A DNA stretch of 64,000 nucleotides from Pseudogymnoascus destructans (GCF_001641265.1 NW_020167545.1:124001-188000), one strand, 5' to 3'. Counted from the stretch's first letter, positions 33,352-45,212 are shown. Notes: a model not told the origin generated them from the letters alone. Program-made: numbers and translations.

Positions 33352-34069
33352 GCAGAGATATATAGTGGTATGAGGTGGTTATCACTTTCGACGGGAAACC
33401 AAAAATCCAGCATACACGAGGCTGCCGACACCATAGCGTGTGGCGGCACAGCACATCCCACACCTCACGGCGATTGCATCTCGCAACACACACATCACAT
33501 CATTCCCCGGAATTCGTAAAATTCGTAGCTCAACATGTCAACGTACTAATCAATTACCGTCGTCGTTTACTGTCAGAAGCACCGTTCGTCCCCAAACCAC
33601 GTTGCACATCATCATCAACGCCCACTCCCACAAACCCCAAAGTTATATCATCATCGTCAAAAAAACAAAAAAAAAATAACGCGCAGTTATCGCTGTCCTC
33701 AAGACATCCATCAAATCGTTGCCTTGCATTTCGCTTCCCATAACGCCGCGTTATCAGAGCCAACATTTATTACTGTTGGAAATTTCCCAAGCTATGCCCC
33801 GCCCCCATCTTCTCATTAATCAACCAAACGCTCCCACCAGCCAACCAGCTCTGTTGAATTCGGCGTATAGCCCCTAGAGATAAGGATCTGCAGATGCTTA
33901 TCTCGAATTAAGGCTTACGTGTCGAAACCATTTCCTCTCTCATATCCCATATCCCATGTCCCTTGACAGTTTGTTTCCTTTTCCTCCCTGATCCTTGTTG
34001 CCGGGTATGCCAGTGAATTTTGTTACGAAACTTGCGAGTCTGCAATCCCAGCCATCTCCTCTGGCTAAC
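33352..34069. other. Intergenic 720 bp, no gene seen
   Basis: Contains an A-rich run (33659-33678) and the convergent 3' ends of LIP2 and the otubain gene. Confidence 0.5.
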
Positions 34070-35988
34070 TTATGCCGATTTATGCCGCGCCGAGTCTCTC
34101 CTCGGTGCTTGAGGTCTTTCTTCGTCATCTGGACACCACTCTTCGGGCTGAAAGTTGGGGTTGTTGTAGTGTGCAGTGTTATAATGACTGTTCTTAAATG
34201 TGTTTGTCTGGAACGACGATTGCTGCGCCGATGGGTCATTCCAGTCGCTTTCATACTCATATTTCGAGTGCCTGAACTGGCTGCCTAGGTTTGGCGGTGG
34301 CGCCTCCGTCGGCGTGGGTGGGACAGCGCGAGTAAGCTGCGGTTGTGACGGCCCGCTATGTATTGGTAATGCTGCGGGAGGGAATATCGGTGTGTTGGAG
34401 GCCTGGGAAGGCACTGCCGATATCGGCGAGACAGACGGCATGGTTGGTGTTGACACTGACGTATCAAGTGAGTATGAAGGCGACATTACAGGCTTGCAGT
34501 CACCAAGTGCGGCATATGTCGGAGTAAACCCCTGGTTACCGAGAGGCGCCATTGATAGACCAGGTATGCCAGCAATACCCGACAGATCAAAGGAGTGAAA
34601 GTTTGTAAGTGGAGACGGGTCCTGGACACGGTTGAGGATACCAGCGCGGTTGACCTGGATATTCGCCGAAGCGGATGCCCCGTCGATGATCTGTTGTTGC
34701 CGCAAGGAAAGAACATGGGTCCTCTCCTTATACAAGATATCATAATGACCAGGACGGTATAACAGGTGGACCATGGGGGCTCCAGCGTGGATCGGGGTGC
34801 CACTTTCATCCTCAGCCTGGATGATATGGCTATTAACGTCGGTGCCCTCACTCCGGTCCAGATAAACTATCTCAACGGCGATACCAACTGGCTTCATTAG
34901 GACATCGATCAGAAGGGTCATGCCCAAGTGTTCAATCTCGGTTTTTGCGGGCTCAATCATGTTTTTGCTGTAGTTGTCGACACCAAGTCCATCTGGGATA
35001 AAATCTCTGTAGGTGACAGCGTTGGCCTTGAGCCACGCGCTGGCAAGCAGTCTGAAGTAGTAGATAATGGCATTGGAAATCTCCTCGTCGTTAAAGCGTA
35101 GGAGGATTATTGAATCCGAATCAGACGTCGGCCCCACATGCACCGTGGCAGCAAGGTCGCTCAAAAGGTTGAGCACTTCCTCTCTCATGTCCTCAAAGAG
35201 CCATTCTTGGTAGCCACACCATGTTTCAATGAAACTTGTTAGTGACATCATACGTGCGATCTCTTCTTCGAGCTGGTCTTTGCTACCCAGCTTCTGGAGC
35301 GTCTCGAAGTATGAGTAGCCAATCGCTAGAGAAGTCAGTACCTTGCTCCATCATAAACTGATCTGAGGATGCAAAATATATTTGCAGCTGAGTCTGGAAG
35401 GAAATGTGCAAGTGAATATATGAATGAGAATACATACCACGCCATCCACAGTTGCCATCGCCAAGTACAGGTCGGTAGTGGCTGTAAGTCTGCGGCAATT
35501 TCTTTGGGGCAGCAAGTCAGTAATGATTACTATACACAGGTGAAGCCAACATACCGCAGTTTTGGCAACGTAGATCGGGTCAGCTTTTGCGTATTCCTCC
35601 GTGATGGCATGACTGCTCTTCTTGGGCCTAACCAAGGGTCCCTATCAGACTGTAAGTTCATTGGGCTCAGGTCAAAGCAGAAACGAGGTCCTACTTTTAA
35701 GTCTGGTTGATACTCTCTTGCAAGCGCCTCTTGGGCCTCCAAGTCACCGGCAACAGGCGGGGTATTCATTGTGTTGTTGTAGCGCTGAGGTAGATTAAGT
35801 TGGTTCAAATTGCCGCCGAATGAGCCAACGGTGTTGAAGATCGGCTCGTCGAAGGTGGTCGGCCCTCTGCTGTTTAACCCCAGATTGGACGTCGCGGCTT
35901 GGAAGCTATAGTCACCATGTGGGTTATTGTTTGGTATTGAAGAGGTGTACGCAAAGGACGTGAACGGGGTCGCTTGCGGTTGAAACAT
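34070..35988 (-). CDS. Otubain-type deubiquitinase (peptidase C65)
   Basis: Four exons, 35988-35695, 35641-35555, 35501-35438 and 35325-34070, give about 566 aa. The N-terminal 90 residues are low complexity (Asn, Ser, Phe). Then come EEYAKADPIYVAKTAKLPQT and the catalytic loop VLGDGNCGWRAIGYSYFE with Asp about 142 and Cys about 145. The catalytic His is in LLYRPGHYDILY near residue 342. All three catalytic residues are therefore present. The last 200 residues are Pro/Ser/Gln-rich and disordered, longer than in animal OTUB1. Otubains remove Lys48-linked ubiquitin and can inhibit E2 enzymes. An in-frame upstream ATG at 36111 is less likely to be used. Confidence 0.92.
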
Positions 35989-36312
35989 CTCCCCGCTAAA
36001 GACTGGAAAGTCTGTTCCTTTATTGTAAAGTAGGCACGAACGGGAGGACGGAGAACGGAACGGAGAACGGAGAACGGACGATACTGTGCGTTTAAGGCGA
36101 AGATAAGCCACTAGTCGCTCGGGCTTTCGATATGTCCGTACTCTTTAATTTTGTGGTATGGAGTCCTGGCAGTGTATAATTCGTGTACTGCCCCAAGACG
36201 ATATATGAATGCGCGATACGGTATGTTCTTTCAAAGCTCCAAATAGGCTCCTCTTTTATCAACGCTTTGTCGAGCTCGCGCAACAGCGAAGTGGAAGCCG
36301 GCAGTATGGATG

Positions 36313-36452
36313 GCAACGAGTGGCTTCGATGGCTGCGAGTGGCTTCGATGGCAACGAGTGGCTTCGATGGCTGCGAGTGGCTTCGATGGCTGCGAGTGAC
36401 TTCGATGGCTGCGAGTGGCTTCGATGGCTGCGAGTGGCTTCGATGGCTGGGA
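36313..36452. repeat. 19-bp minisatellite upstream of the otubain gene
   Basis: The unit GAGTGGCTTCGATGGCTGC repeats about seven times with variants (some units carry CAAC in place of CTGC). Because 19 is not a multiple of three, all frames across it are open, which creates a spurious long frame. Confidence 0.88.
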
Positions 36453-37348
36453 ACGAGTGTCAATAACGCATTAATTGCAGCGTCTGATGACGAGGGCGAG
36501 ATAGTCAACGAGGATCAATTAACTATTCCAATTCCGCATCGGTTGCACCCGGGTATACCTGTTGCCGGATGACGGCCAAAGGGATGTGGAGGTCGTGGAG
36601 ATACTGCGGAGGAGGAGTCTTCGGGCCAGATGAAGTCGGAGGATGGTGGAAGCGGGAAGAGCAAATGGAGAGAGTTGCAGAGCGAGAGAGCGCGCTCGCT
36701 TCGTCTTGGATGAGGGTCGACGGGGTATTTAGAGTAGCTCAGCGCCCGTGTAGTCTCCACCCTCATGCGTGCTGCCGTTGAGGAGACCCTTCTTTACCGG
36801 CGCAAAAGGCACGTCGCAAGATGAGAGAGAGAGGGGGGGGGGGGGGGGGGGAGGAGAGAGCTCGAAGGTGTATTGGGGAGGGATATCGGAGCCAATCTAT
36901 TCTGTATCCTGGCAGCTGCGAGCTTCGGTGTGTTTATGCGACCACGGGCATGCTGAAACCGACAAATTCTGCACGTGAGTATAATTATATATATTGAGGG
37001 AGGGTAGTAAGTCGAAGGCTGGCTGATGATGGATGATTTGATGGGGGGGGAGTCAGAGTAGGGGGTAGGGGGTGAGTAGGGGGTGAGTAGGGGGTGAGTA
37101 GGGGGTGAGTAGAGTGTCGACCACTTTATGGCTTGTGATGGGCTGGCGTATGGGCTGGTGGGAGTTATTTTGATAGGACAGGATAGTACTGTACGTACGG
37201 TATGGTATGTATGGAGGGGTAGTACAATACTTTAGATACCTTACAATACAGACATCCTACATACATAAAACCTCATACATTATAGATAGCCGTAGAGAGA
37301 GATATATACTCCCCTGCCGACTAACTAAACTAAATGGACCGTGGGATG

Positions 37349-37590
37349 AGGAGTTATGGATATGGGTATGGGTATGGGTATGGGTATGGGGGGGTATTGG
37401 GGGGGAGGTTGATAGGTATGGGTATGGGGGTATGGGGGGGTATGGGGGGTATGGGGGGTATGGGGGGGTATGGGGGGGTATGGGGGGTATGGGGGGGTAT
37501 GGGGGGGGTATGGGGAAGGGGTATGGGGGGGGGTAGGGGGATAGGTATTTGGGGGGGGGTAGGGGATAGGTATGGGTATTGGGGGGGGGC
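37349..37590 (+). repeat. G-rich tract of (TATGGG)/(TATGGGGGGG) repeats
   Basis: Dozens of tandem units of three to nine Gs separated by TAT. The strand has strong potential to form G-quadruplexes. It resembles a degenerate telomere-like array only superficially, since the fungal telomere unit is TTAGGG and no such unit is seen. Confidence 0.88.
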
Positions 37591-38823
37591 ATAGCTGAGT
37601 CCCCGTTACAGCGCCTCCACCCATCCTCCACCATCGTCAACTCTCATCCACTTCATAATCCAACAATGTCACTTCCAACCAACACTTTTCTTGCCGAGAC
37701 AAATCTCCAACCAACCTGAGCCGTAGCGCGCGGCTACTTCTCCACTGCGGCCTCCACTTACTTCAAATTACCATACATAGCGCTGGAATGGTGGAAAACA
37801 GTGAAAATAGGTACTTGTTTTCCTCAGAGACCTGTCTGACTGAAGGCCCTTTTTAGCCCCAGCATCTATGCTTGCCCACCGCAACACAAAAACGTACATC
37901 CCTAACACATCCTACCCTGTTTGTGACCCTTCCACCCGGTTACCTCTCGGTCGCGGCCAAACCTGATAATGGCAGGCGTTCGTGCTTTTCCCGTCTTACT
38001 CGGCTTCGGATGGTCGCATATAATGAACCGGCGAGATGCGCGAGCAAAGGGAGGGGAGGGCGGGAAGCTGCTGCATGGGATGGGCAAAGCAGGCAAGACA
38101 GTAAACTATCCAAGTTAGACTCGTTGGTCTGCTTACATGGGTGTACATAATCGAGGGGTCGCATGGAGCAATGGCAGCACCAACAATAGTCGTGAAGCAC
38201 TTGGACAAGCCACCGCTTACCCTGCCACCCACACCCACACCCACAACCCACAACCCACAACCCCGCCGATTCACCGCACCCCCCCCTCGCAAGAGCTATA
38301 CACTTCTGGTCCTCCATAATGCAGATCACTACTGCCCCTCGGCCAGGGCCAGACTAAACGGCCTCGAACGACGCCGGACCACCCACAGAGAGAGAGAGAG
38401 GGAGGGATGCCAGGGAGGCCAGGTTCATAGTCGGCAGCTAGCTCCCGCCTCGTCCCGCCTAGGCTGCGTCCTGATGCCCGGCGATTTGTAGAGGCAGGCC
38501 ACCAACCCCCTCCCCCCCCCGAACAGCCCATGCATGGGAAAGGGAAGTCCCTCAACCTCAACCCCAGAGACCGGTCACACGTCCATTTATTGCTCTTACG
38601 CGCGCTGAAAACCAGCACGCAGAGCTATGGAAGCAGCCCTTGGCCGAGCTATGGTCACAAGCTAGACACGTGTAGTGGCAGGACGCTGACGCTACGCATA
38701 CTAATGGACACAGTAAGCAGTAAGAGCTGATAGTCTGTCCTATCAGCCAGCAAAGTATACTACATAGCAGTGAAGGCGATTCGATGGTGTTTGTTTCATC
38801 GCATTACTAATCTTCCAAGAAAC

Positions 38824-38883
38824 CCCATAGTCAATAGCCCCATAGTCAATAGCCCCATAGTCAATAGCCCCATAGTCAATAGC
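38824..38883. repeat. 15-bp tandem repeat, 4 copies
   Basis: Four perfect copies of CCCCATAGTCAATAG in the gene-poor region. Confidence 0.9.
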
Positions 38884-39665
38884 CGATGGTTTCATAACAT
38901 CCACGGCATCACGGCTTCACGGCTTCACGGCATTCACGGCACGCATTTTTTATTACTTCTCTACTCCGGGACCCGCAAGGAACTGGAGGCCTCATGTCCT
39001 GTCCCCACTTGACTCTCTCCTTTCATCAGTCAAAGTTCCCTTTCCCACGGCTTCACACACACACACACAATCAACCCGCGATTAAATCCCCACATTATTC
39101 GGCAAGCGAGGAGAGGGGAGAGGGGCGCCAACTAGACCTACCTGCCTGTCCTTCGTACGGGGGTTACATACTAGAGGGTTTCGCTCAAATAGCATAAGAA
39201 TAACATGATTTGCATATATTAGAATAGGTTTTAGGTTAAGCCATTGACAGGCTACCCTAAAATTGGCCTTTCTCTCTATAGTTAGTGCAATCACGTGAGT
39301 GTAATCTAAAGTGCTTTAGCTAAGTTATGTAATTGTATGTTCTTGTATGCACCTACGTTGCATATTTAATATTTATGTAACGCCAGGACATAAGAAGACC
39401 AAAAAACAGTCCCTATGTACCAGGTTTGGCATGCAATTGGAAATACGCTAGTAGGGATATTGCAAGGGTGTCAAATATCTTTCCTCTTTCGGTATGCAAT
39501 CATGTTATGCAATCCGGTCAGGGCCCAGGTCCTGAACCCCCCCCCCCCGCCCTCCCCTCCCCCTATCGCGACAATTCGCACTGGGAGAGCCATCGAGTGC
39601 AGATCTCCGATTTCTGCCGGGGTCCCTCCACCCCAAGCACCCTCCCCACTCCCAATCCCCCAAAA

Positions 39666-41274
39666 TCATGCAAAAACGCCACCCTTCCCCCGCCCCTGGA
39701 AGGCCTGGCCCCTCTTCTGGCCCGTGTTCCTCGTCGCGCCCCTCCCCTGCACCGATGGGACCATCTCAGCTTGATCGTCCGCTAACCCCATATCCGCGGA
39801 CTGCGGCGCCTTGAAGCCCTCACCGTCCCTGAAGACCATCTGGTACAGGCTCGTAACAGCCGAGCTCCATTTCTGCATCGCCAGCAGGTGCTCCTCGTCG
39901 GCGGCGTCGTCAACCTCCATCGTGCCTTCGTGCTGGTTGATGCGCCCGTGCACTTTCTTGTCGACGATCAGGAAGCCCAGGATGTCTTGCACTTCCGGGA
40001 TGGAGATCGAGAGCTGCTTGGAGATGAAGGAGAGCCGGAAGCGGGTGTAGGGCGCGATGAGCTTGAGGACCGCTTTGGTGCGCATGTTGCGCGTGACTTC
40101 GTCGATGTTTTCGGCGATGAAGGGGTCGGCGAGGAGATCGGTGTTGGTGTGTAAGACGGACTCGTATTTCTGGATGTCGTCCCTCTGGTATGCGTCCACT
40201 AAATCAGTCATAGCAGCGATTCTCGCGTCGCCCTTGTACGGCTTGGTCTCCTGTGACTCGAACGGGTTGATGTCCGACTTCATCAGCATAGTCGTGAGGA
40301 CGAGATACTTCAGAACCTGGATCCTCTGCAGAGACCCAGCTTCATCGTAGTTCCGGAACGATTCGAAGAAGTCGCTCTGCGCGTCCTTCCAGTTCTCCTC
40401 GCTCATGTGCATCTTACCACCGCATTCTCGGATAATGCCCATGATTTTTGGATGCGGCACAGCTGATCGCACCTTGAGCGCTCTCTCGTACAGACGCTTC
40501 AGCTGCTTATTATTCTTGGTATCCGCATACATCTGGATCTCCATTGCGTAGACCTCCAGCGAGTATGTGCCTTTATTTGGGTCGTCCGCGCCGTCCTCCC
40601 TCTCACAAGCCCTGTGAAGCTCCCGTACCTTCTTCATTAGAGATGTGTAATCTTTCCGGTCGAGGAATAGCTTTGCGAGCTTGATATTTGTCTTGAGCCA
40701 CAGCCTTTCGTTGTTGGTGCTCTGGAATGATTCGAGCGTCTGAGAGTAGAAGTCCTCCATACATTTCCGGGCTTGAGGGTCATCGGATCCCTTCTCAATA
40801 TAGTCGAGCATGTTATTTATCGATTTCTCGGAGTAATTTCTCGTAACGGCGGACTTGACGTATGTTAGGAGCTCCTTGTAGTGCTCGACTGCCTTCGTAA
40901 GCGTTAGCAGAGTTCCATATCACGACACAATCTGAAAAATAGCAATAACATACCTCGCCATATTTCCCGGTCTTAAACTCAAGCTTGATAGCCTGTTTAA
41001 GTCCTTTAAACCCCCACTCGCCCTTGTCCTGCTCCAGCTTGGGCACCTCAAGAAACTCCTCAATCGCCTCTGCTGGATATTCGGATTTCATCTGCTTCGC
41101 ATTATAATATTTGTTTTCGATATCGACATCCCCATCCTCTTCCTCTCCATCATCCTCGTATTCGAAGTCATATCTAAGAATGTTAGTGATTCCGGAGCTT
41201 GCGGAGGTGCATAGCTTCATAACTTACTCCTCCGCATCTGAATCCTGCATGAAGTCGTCGCCATCGTCGGACAT
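39666..41274 (-). CDS. CSN2: COP9 signalosome subunit 2 (CsnB)
   Basis: Three exons, 41274-41228, 41173-40954 and 40892-39666, give 497 aa. The protein opens with the acidic MSDDGDDFMQDSDAEE and EYEDDGEEED, then KYYNAKQMKSEYPAEAIEEF, the strongly conserved CSN2 start. TPR-like helices follow (GLKQAIKLEFKTGKYGE, LWLKTNIKLAKLFLDRKDY). The PCI domain with its winged helix is near the C-terminus (LIAPYTRFRLSFISKQLSI, QDILGFLIVDKKVHGRINQ). CSN2 is a scaffold of the COP9 complex, which removes NEDD8 from cullins. The C-terminus has an extra Gly/Arg-rich tail (SVQGRGATRNTGQKRGQAFQ). It is divergent from CWC25 across about 410 bp. Confidence 0.95.
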
Positions 41275-41686
41275 CTTGAATACGGGGGGCGAAACACGCT
41301 CCTCTGTAATATATAGCCTCAGTATGTAATGCCTACAGCGCAGATCCGAGATGTGGTTTTGAGCGGTGACGAGCTGCTTGTTTGGTTGTTTGGTGAGAGT
41401 GCCGTAAGGCTACCCTCACAGCCAGTCGCTATCGATTTATCGATTGGTTATCGCCTAAAACGTACTAGCGCTATGGCCCCAACGTTTCCGCCTCGCGATA
41501 TTTGTGGAGCGGTCTCAGCCTTCTGGTTTTATCAATCGCAACTCTTGTCGCCTTTTCCTTCAACAACACGAAGAAGTTGACCTGCCCTGTGCCAGCGCCT
41601 ACCGCACTGTTTAAGAGGATCAGCTTTGGATGATTTCTTATTTCTATATAATACCTACCTGGTGCTAATCTGACAACACCGCCAAG
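41275..41686. other. Divergent promoter region, CSN2 / CWC25
   Basis: 412 bp between start codons of divergently transcribed genes; no repeats or extra gene. Confidence 0.55.
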
Positions 41687-43084
41687 ATGGGTGGCGACCT
41701 CAATTTGAAGAAGTCATGGCACCCAGTGCTCATGAGCAACCAGAAAAGGGTGTGGGAGGAAGAGAAGAAAGCGCTAGACGAACGCAAAAAGACCGAACTT
41801 CGAATCAAGGAATTGAAGGAGGAGCGAGCCAAAGAGGAGATTCAGCAAAAGCTCGAAGCAGCAGGGAGCCGAAAGCGTGTCGACAGAGTCGACTGGATGT
41901 ACCAGGGGCCATCGAACGGGCAGTCTGGTACCACGGAAGAGATGGAGGGATACCTTCTGGGGAAGAGGCGCATAGATACCTTGATTAAGGGCAACGACCA
42001 CAAAAAGCTGGAGAAGCAGGCTTCGGAGGACAGCTTTATGGCGCTACAGAACGCAAATACTCTAAAGGACACGGCGGCGAAAGTGAGGGAGGATCCCATG
42101 TTGGCGATCAAGAGACAAGAACAAGCTGCATACGAAGCGATGATGAACGACCCTATCAAGCGGAAGCAACTACTTGCGGCTATGGGCGGGGAGCCCGAGC
42201 GGAAGGAGAAAACGAAGGAGAGGAAGCATAGACACCATCACAGGCGTCACCACGACGATGCGTCGGATGATAGGGGACATAAGCGCAGAAGGGTGGATGA
42301 TTCCGAGAGAGATGGGAGGAGTAGTAGGCATCGTCACAGCAGGAGGCGATCACGATCGAGGACGGCAGATTCAAGGTCCCGTTCGCCTGAGCGCGAGAGC
42401 ACCAGAGGTGGAGAGAAGCGTGATTCAAGGGACGAGTCGCCTCGAAGGCGGCGCCAAAGATCAGTGTCACCTCGAAGAGGGCGATATTCGCGATCGCCTT
42501 CCCCTCGAAGGAGACGGCATTCGCGATCACCAACACCACCTATGGGAGAAGCGAGACGAGACCGGCGTCCTTCGCCCTCTCGCAGATTATCCGTATCTCC
42601 GCGTCGGAGATCTTATTCTCGTGAACGGTCGGGACTAAAAGGGTACCCTGGCCAACAACCTCGCCGGGATACCTACAGAGAGAGAGATTCGCGGTCCGAT
42701 GGGAATGCAACGGGACGAAACGGAGATAGACCAAGGACGGGGCACAATGCCGGCCAAGCTGAAAGGTCCCCATTTCGGGGTGATGATCGACCACGGAATG
42801 CTGCACCTAGCCAGAGTGTAGAGGAACGAGAGGCGGAACGGCAACGGAAACTCGCAGCCATGCGGGACGACGCATCAGCGTTGGACCAAGACCGCGAGAA
42901 GCGGCTTGCTGCACTAGCAGAGAAGGAGAAGATCGATCGTGATGCGGACGAGGCGGCTAGGGTGAAGTCGTCTAAGTATAGCGATAAGGCGGATTTCGTG
43001 AATGGGATGCATCAGAAAGTGGGAAGTATGGGGCTTGCCGATCGTATCGGGAGAGGACGGCAGGGACTTCAGCGGGATGATTAA
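41687..43084 (+). CDS. CWC25: Pre-mRNA splicing factor CWC25
   Basis: One uninterrupted frame of 465 aa. The N-terminus MGGDLNLKKSWHPVLMSNQK is the CBF1-interacting (Cir_N) block shared by CWC25 proteins. The conserved segment DWMYQGP and the YLLGKRRID box follow near residues 66-96. The C-terminal half is rich in Arg-Ser and Ser-Pro pairs, longer than in yeast. CWC25 joins the spliceosome just before the first catalytic step and stabilises the branch site. The last block ends DRIGRGRQGLQRDD. Confidence 0.93.
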   Translation: MGGDLNLKKSWHPVLMSNQKRVWEEEKKALDERKKTELRIKELKEERAKEEIQQKLEAAGSRKRVDRVDWMYQGPSNGQSGTTEEMEGYLLGKRRIDTLIKGNDHKKLEKQASEDSFMALQNANTLKDTAAKVREDPMLAIKRQEQAAYEAMMNDPIKRKQLLAAMGGEPERKEKTKERKHRHHHRRHHDDASDDRGHKRRRVDDSERDGRSSRHRHSRRRSRSRTADSRSRSPERESTRGGEKRDSRDESPRRRRQRSVSPRRGRYSRSPSPRRRRHSRSPTPPMGEARRDRRPSPSRRLSVSPRRRSYSRERSGLKGYPGQQPRRDTYRERDSRSDGNATGRNGDRPRTGHNAGQAERSPFRGDDRPRNAAPSQSVEEREAERQRKLAAMRDDASALDQDREKRLAALAEKEKIDRDADEAARVKSSKYSDKADFVNGMHQKVGSMGLADRIGRGRQGLQRDD

Positions 43085-44355
43085 AGAGGGGGGGCACTGG
43101 GCCGTGTGGGACTATTGTACTCTTGAAGGGAGTCCATGCACAGTCAGTCAGTCACTCTTGGTACGGCATACATGCGGTATATATACAGGCAAATAGCACA
43201 TAACTATCGGCAAATCTCCTGTCGTAGATGGCCAACTTCATATACAGGCACTGGAAAAACATCCAGAATCAAATCATTCGAGCAAGGAACAAACAATCAG
43301 CAGGCGTAGATCATCAGCCACGTGTTGAGGCCTGGATGTACAGTACCATGCGTGCTGTATCTGAGTAACTGACGATGACGATGATTTGCAAACAGCTCCG
43401 CAGCGTCCAATATATATTTACCCCGCTGGATTTGATCCCACTGGACTGTGAAGCTCCAATCAATTTAATTGCCGTGCTGCGAGAGGGAGTTTGCTTGCTG
43501 CAAGGTACGGCACATATGTGGAGAGCCTGATCGAGTAGTAACTTAGCTGTGGATGTGGATTTAGCACCAGTGATATATATCAGGTTCTGATATATCACAT
43601 AAGTTGTTGATGCCACGAAAATGATAAAAGAACCTCGGAAATTTGCTGTCATGTACACCCTGGCTGTGTTGTCTATGTTGTTGTCCGTGTTATCTGTGTT
43701 GTTGTCCGTGTTGTTGTCCGTGTTGTTGTCCGTGTTGTTGTCCGTGTTGTTGTCCGTGTTGTTGTCCGTGTTGTTGTCCGTGTTGTTGTCCGTGTTGTTG
43801 TCCGTGTTGTTGTCCGTGTTGTTGTCCGTGTTGTTGTCCGTGTTGTTGTCCGTGTTGTTGTCCGTGTTGTTGTCCGTGTTGTTGTCCGTGTTGTTGTCCG
43901 TGTTGTTGTCCGTGTTGTTGTCCGTGTTGTTGTCCGTGTTGTTGTCCGTGTTGTTGTCCGTGTTGTTGTCCGTGTTGTTGTTGTTGTCCGTGTTGTTGTC
44001 CGTGTTGTTGTCCGTGTTGTCTTCTGTGGATCTCTGACTAACTTCACATCAACTTAGTCGCTCTGGGCGGCTGCCAGTGCCGGCCCAATTGGCCCCGACT
44101 CCTCCTGTCAACTCGCTCATCTCCACGTTCTCGCCTATGGATTGAAGTACAACCTTGCGACTAAAAGTATACTACGTAACCATATGCCTTCACCTCCACC
44201 ACGCTTGCACTTCCCCAATCTCACAGACACATCGTCCACTGTCAACAACACTGTCAACAACACTGTCAACACCCTTATATCTCAATAGGTTATACCCAAA
44301 CCCTCTCATCGTGCTCGCCGCGATCAGCCTCTCACCCTTTCGCTCCTCATCGACT
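43085..44355. other. Intergenic 1.27 kb with a large minisatellite
   Basis: Holds a 12-bp tandem array at about 43678-44021 and is otherwise without coding signals. It forms the upstream region of RHO3. Confidence 0.7.
43678..44021. repeat. 12-bp minisatellite TTGTTGTCCGTG, about 27 copies
   Basis: Near-perfect tandem copies; a few TTG insertions and a variant first unit (TTATCTGTG) are seen. All six frames stay open, which gives Leu-Ser-Val-Leu or Cys-Cys-Pro-Cys repeats that are artefacts. The array ends about 335 bp before the RHO3 start codon. Confidence 0.93.
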
Positions 44356-45212
44356 ATGCAGCTCTGCGGCGGAAGCAAGACCACCCAGCGCAAGCTGGTC
44401 CTACTGTACGTTGACACGCCCCCATTGAGCGACTCCAATCCGGGCGAGCCAACATGCGATCGTCTCCGAAATACTGACCAGATCCCAGGGGCGACGGCGC
44501 AAGCGGAAAGACGTCGTTGCTAAATGTCTTCACGCGAGGGTAAGAAATCTGCATGTGCAAATCACCACAACACACAATAGGAGTTAACGCCCACACCTCA
44601 GATACTTCCCCACCGTCTACGAGCCAACAGTCTTCGAGAACTACGTCCATGGTAAGAACACCACCACTCACCCCCTCATTACCCACCCACACCCTGCTAA
44701 CCCAACCCCCCCCCCTCTCTCCAGACATCTTCGTAGACAACGTCCACATCGAGCTCTCCCTCTGGGACACCGCAGGTCAAGAAGAATTCGACCGTCTCCG
44801 CTCCCTCTCCTACGACGACACGCACGCAATCATGCTCTGTTTCTCCGTCGAATCCAAAGACTCCCTCGAAAACATCGAGTCCAAATGGGTCGGCGAGATC
44901 GCGGAGAACTGCCCGGGCGTCAAACTCGTCCTGGTAGCCCTGAAATGCGACCTCCGCGAGAACGACGACGCGGCTGAGGAAGAACCAGTCGTCGTCGCGG
45001 GTGACGGCCACCAGGTTGGGATGGAGAAGAAGGAGTGTATCACCTACCAGCAAGGCCTTGAGGTCGCGAGGCGCATTGGGGCGCTGAGGTATCTCGAGTG
45101 CTCGGCTATGCGGAACAGAGGGGTTAATGAGGCGTTTACGGAGGCGGCGAGGGTGGCGCTTTCGGTGAAGGGGGTTGGTGGGAAGGACAACTCGAAGTGT
45201 GTGGTGATGTGA
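44356..45212 (+). CDS. RHO3: Rho-family GTPase RHO3
   Basis: Four exons, 44356-44405, 44489-44539, 44602-44651 and 44725-45212, give 212 aa. The start MQLCGGSKTTQRKLVLL is typical of fungal Rho3. G1 is GDGASGKTS (Ser where most Rho3 proteins have Cys). Switch I is YFPTVYEPTVFENYVHD, G3 is DTAGQEEFDRLRSLSYDDTH and G4 is LKCDLRE. A Rho insert region follows with an unusual acidic-to-Val/Gly extension (about 20 residues) before the G5 block ECSAMRNRGVNEAF. The last four residues, CVVM, form a CaaX prenylation site. Rho3 directs polar growth and exocytosis at the plasma membrane. Confidence 0.93.

Larger units (their letters stand above)
35989..39665. other. Gene-poor 3.7 kb rich in simple repeats
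   Basis: The longest non-coding stretch in the window. It contains a 19-bp minisatellite (36313-36452), a poly-G run (about 36834-36851), a GGGGGTGAGTA tract (37064-37112), a long G-rich TATGGG tract (37349-37590), CACCCACAACCC repeats (38226-38266) and four 15-bp copies at 38824-38883. I found no coding region that I would defend. Confidence 0.65.

Noticed and set aside
36092..36111. Upstream ATG at 36111 as otubain start
   Set aside because: The added 41 residues are Arg/Ser-rich and encoded by a small GAACGGAGAACGG repeat; the ATG at 35988 gives a more typical N-terminus.
36183..36572. Trp/Leu/Arg-repeat protein and its antisense Ser/His-rich protein
   Set aside because: Created by the 19-bp minisatellite, which keeps all frames open.
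37349..37590. Internal telomere repeat
   Set aside because: The unit is TATGGG with variable G length, not TTAGGG, and housekeeping genes lie on both sides.
37207..37640. Gly/Tyr-rich and Pro-rich proteins on opposite strands
   Set aside because: Artefacts of the TATGGG simple repeat.
43678..44021. CRISPR-like array
   Set aside because: The units are contiguous with no spacers, and the DNA is fungal nuclear.
43621..44047. Long Leu-Ser-Val, Cys-Cys-Pro and Thr-Arg repeat proteins on both strands
   Set aside because: They are translations of the 12-bp tandem array; every frame stays open because the unit is a multiple of three.
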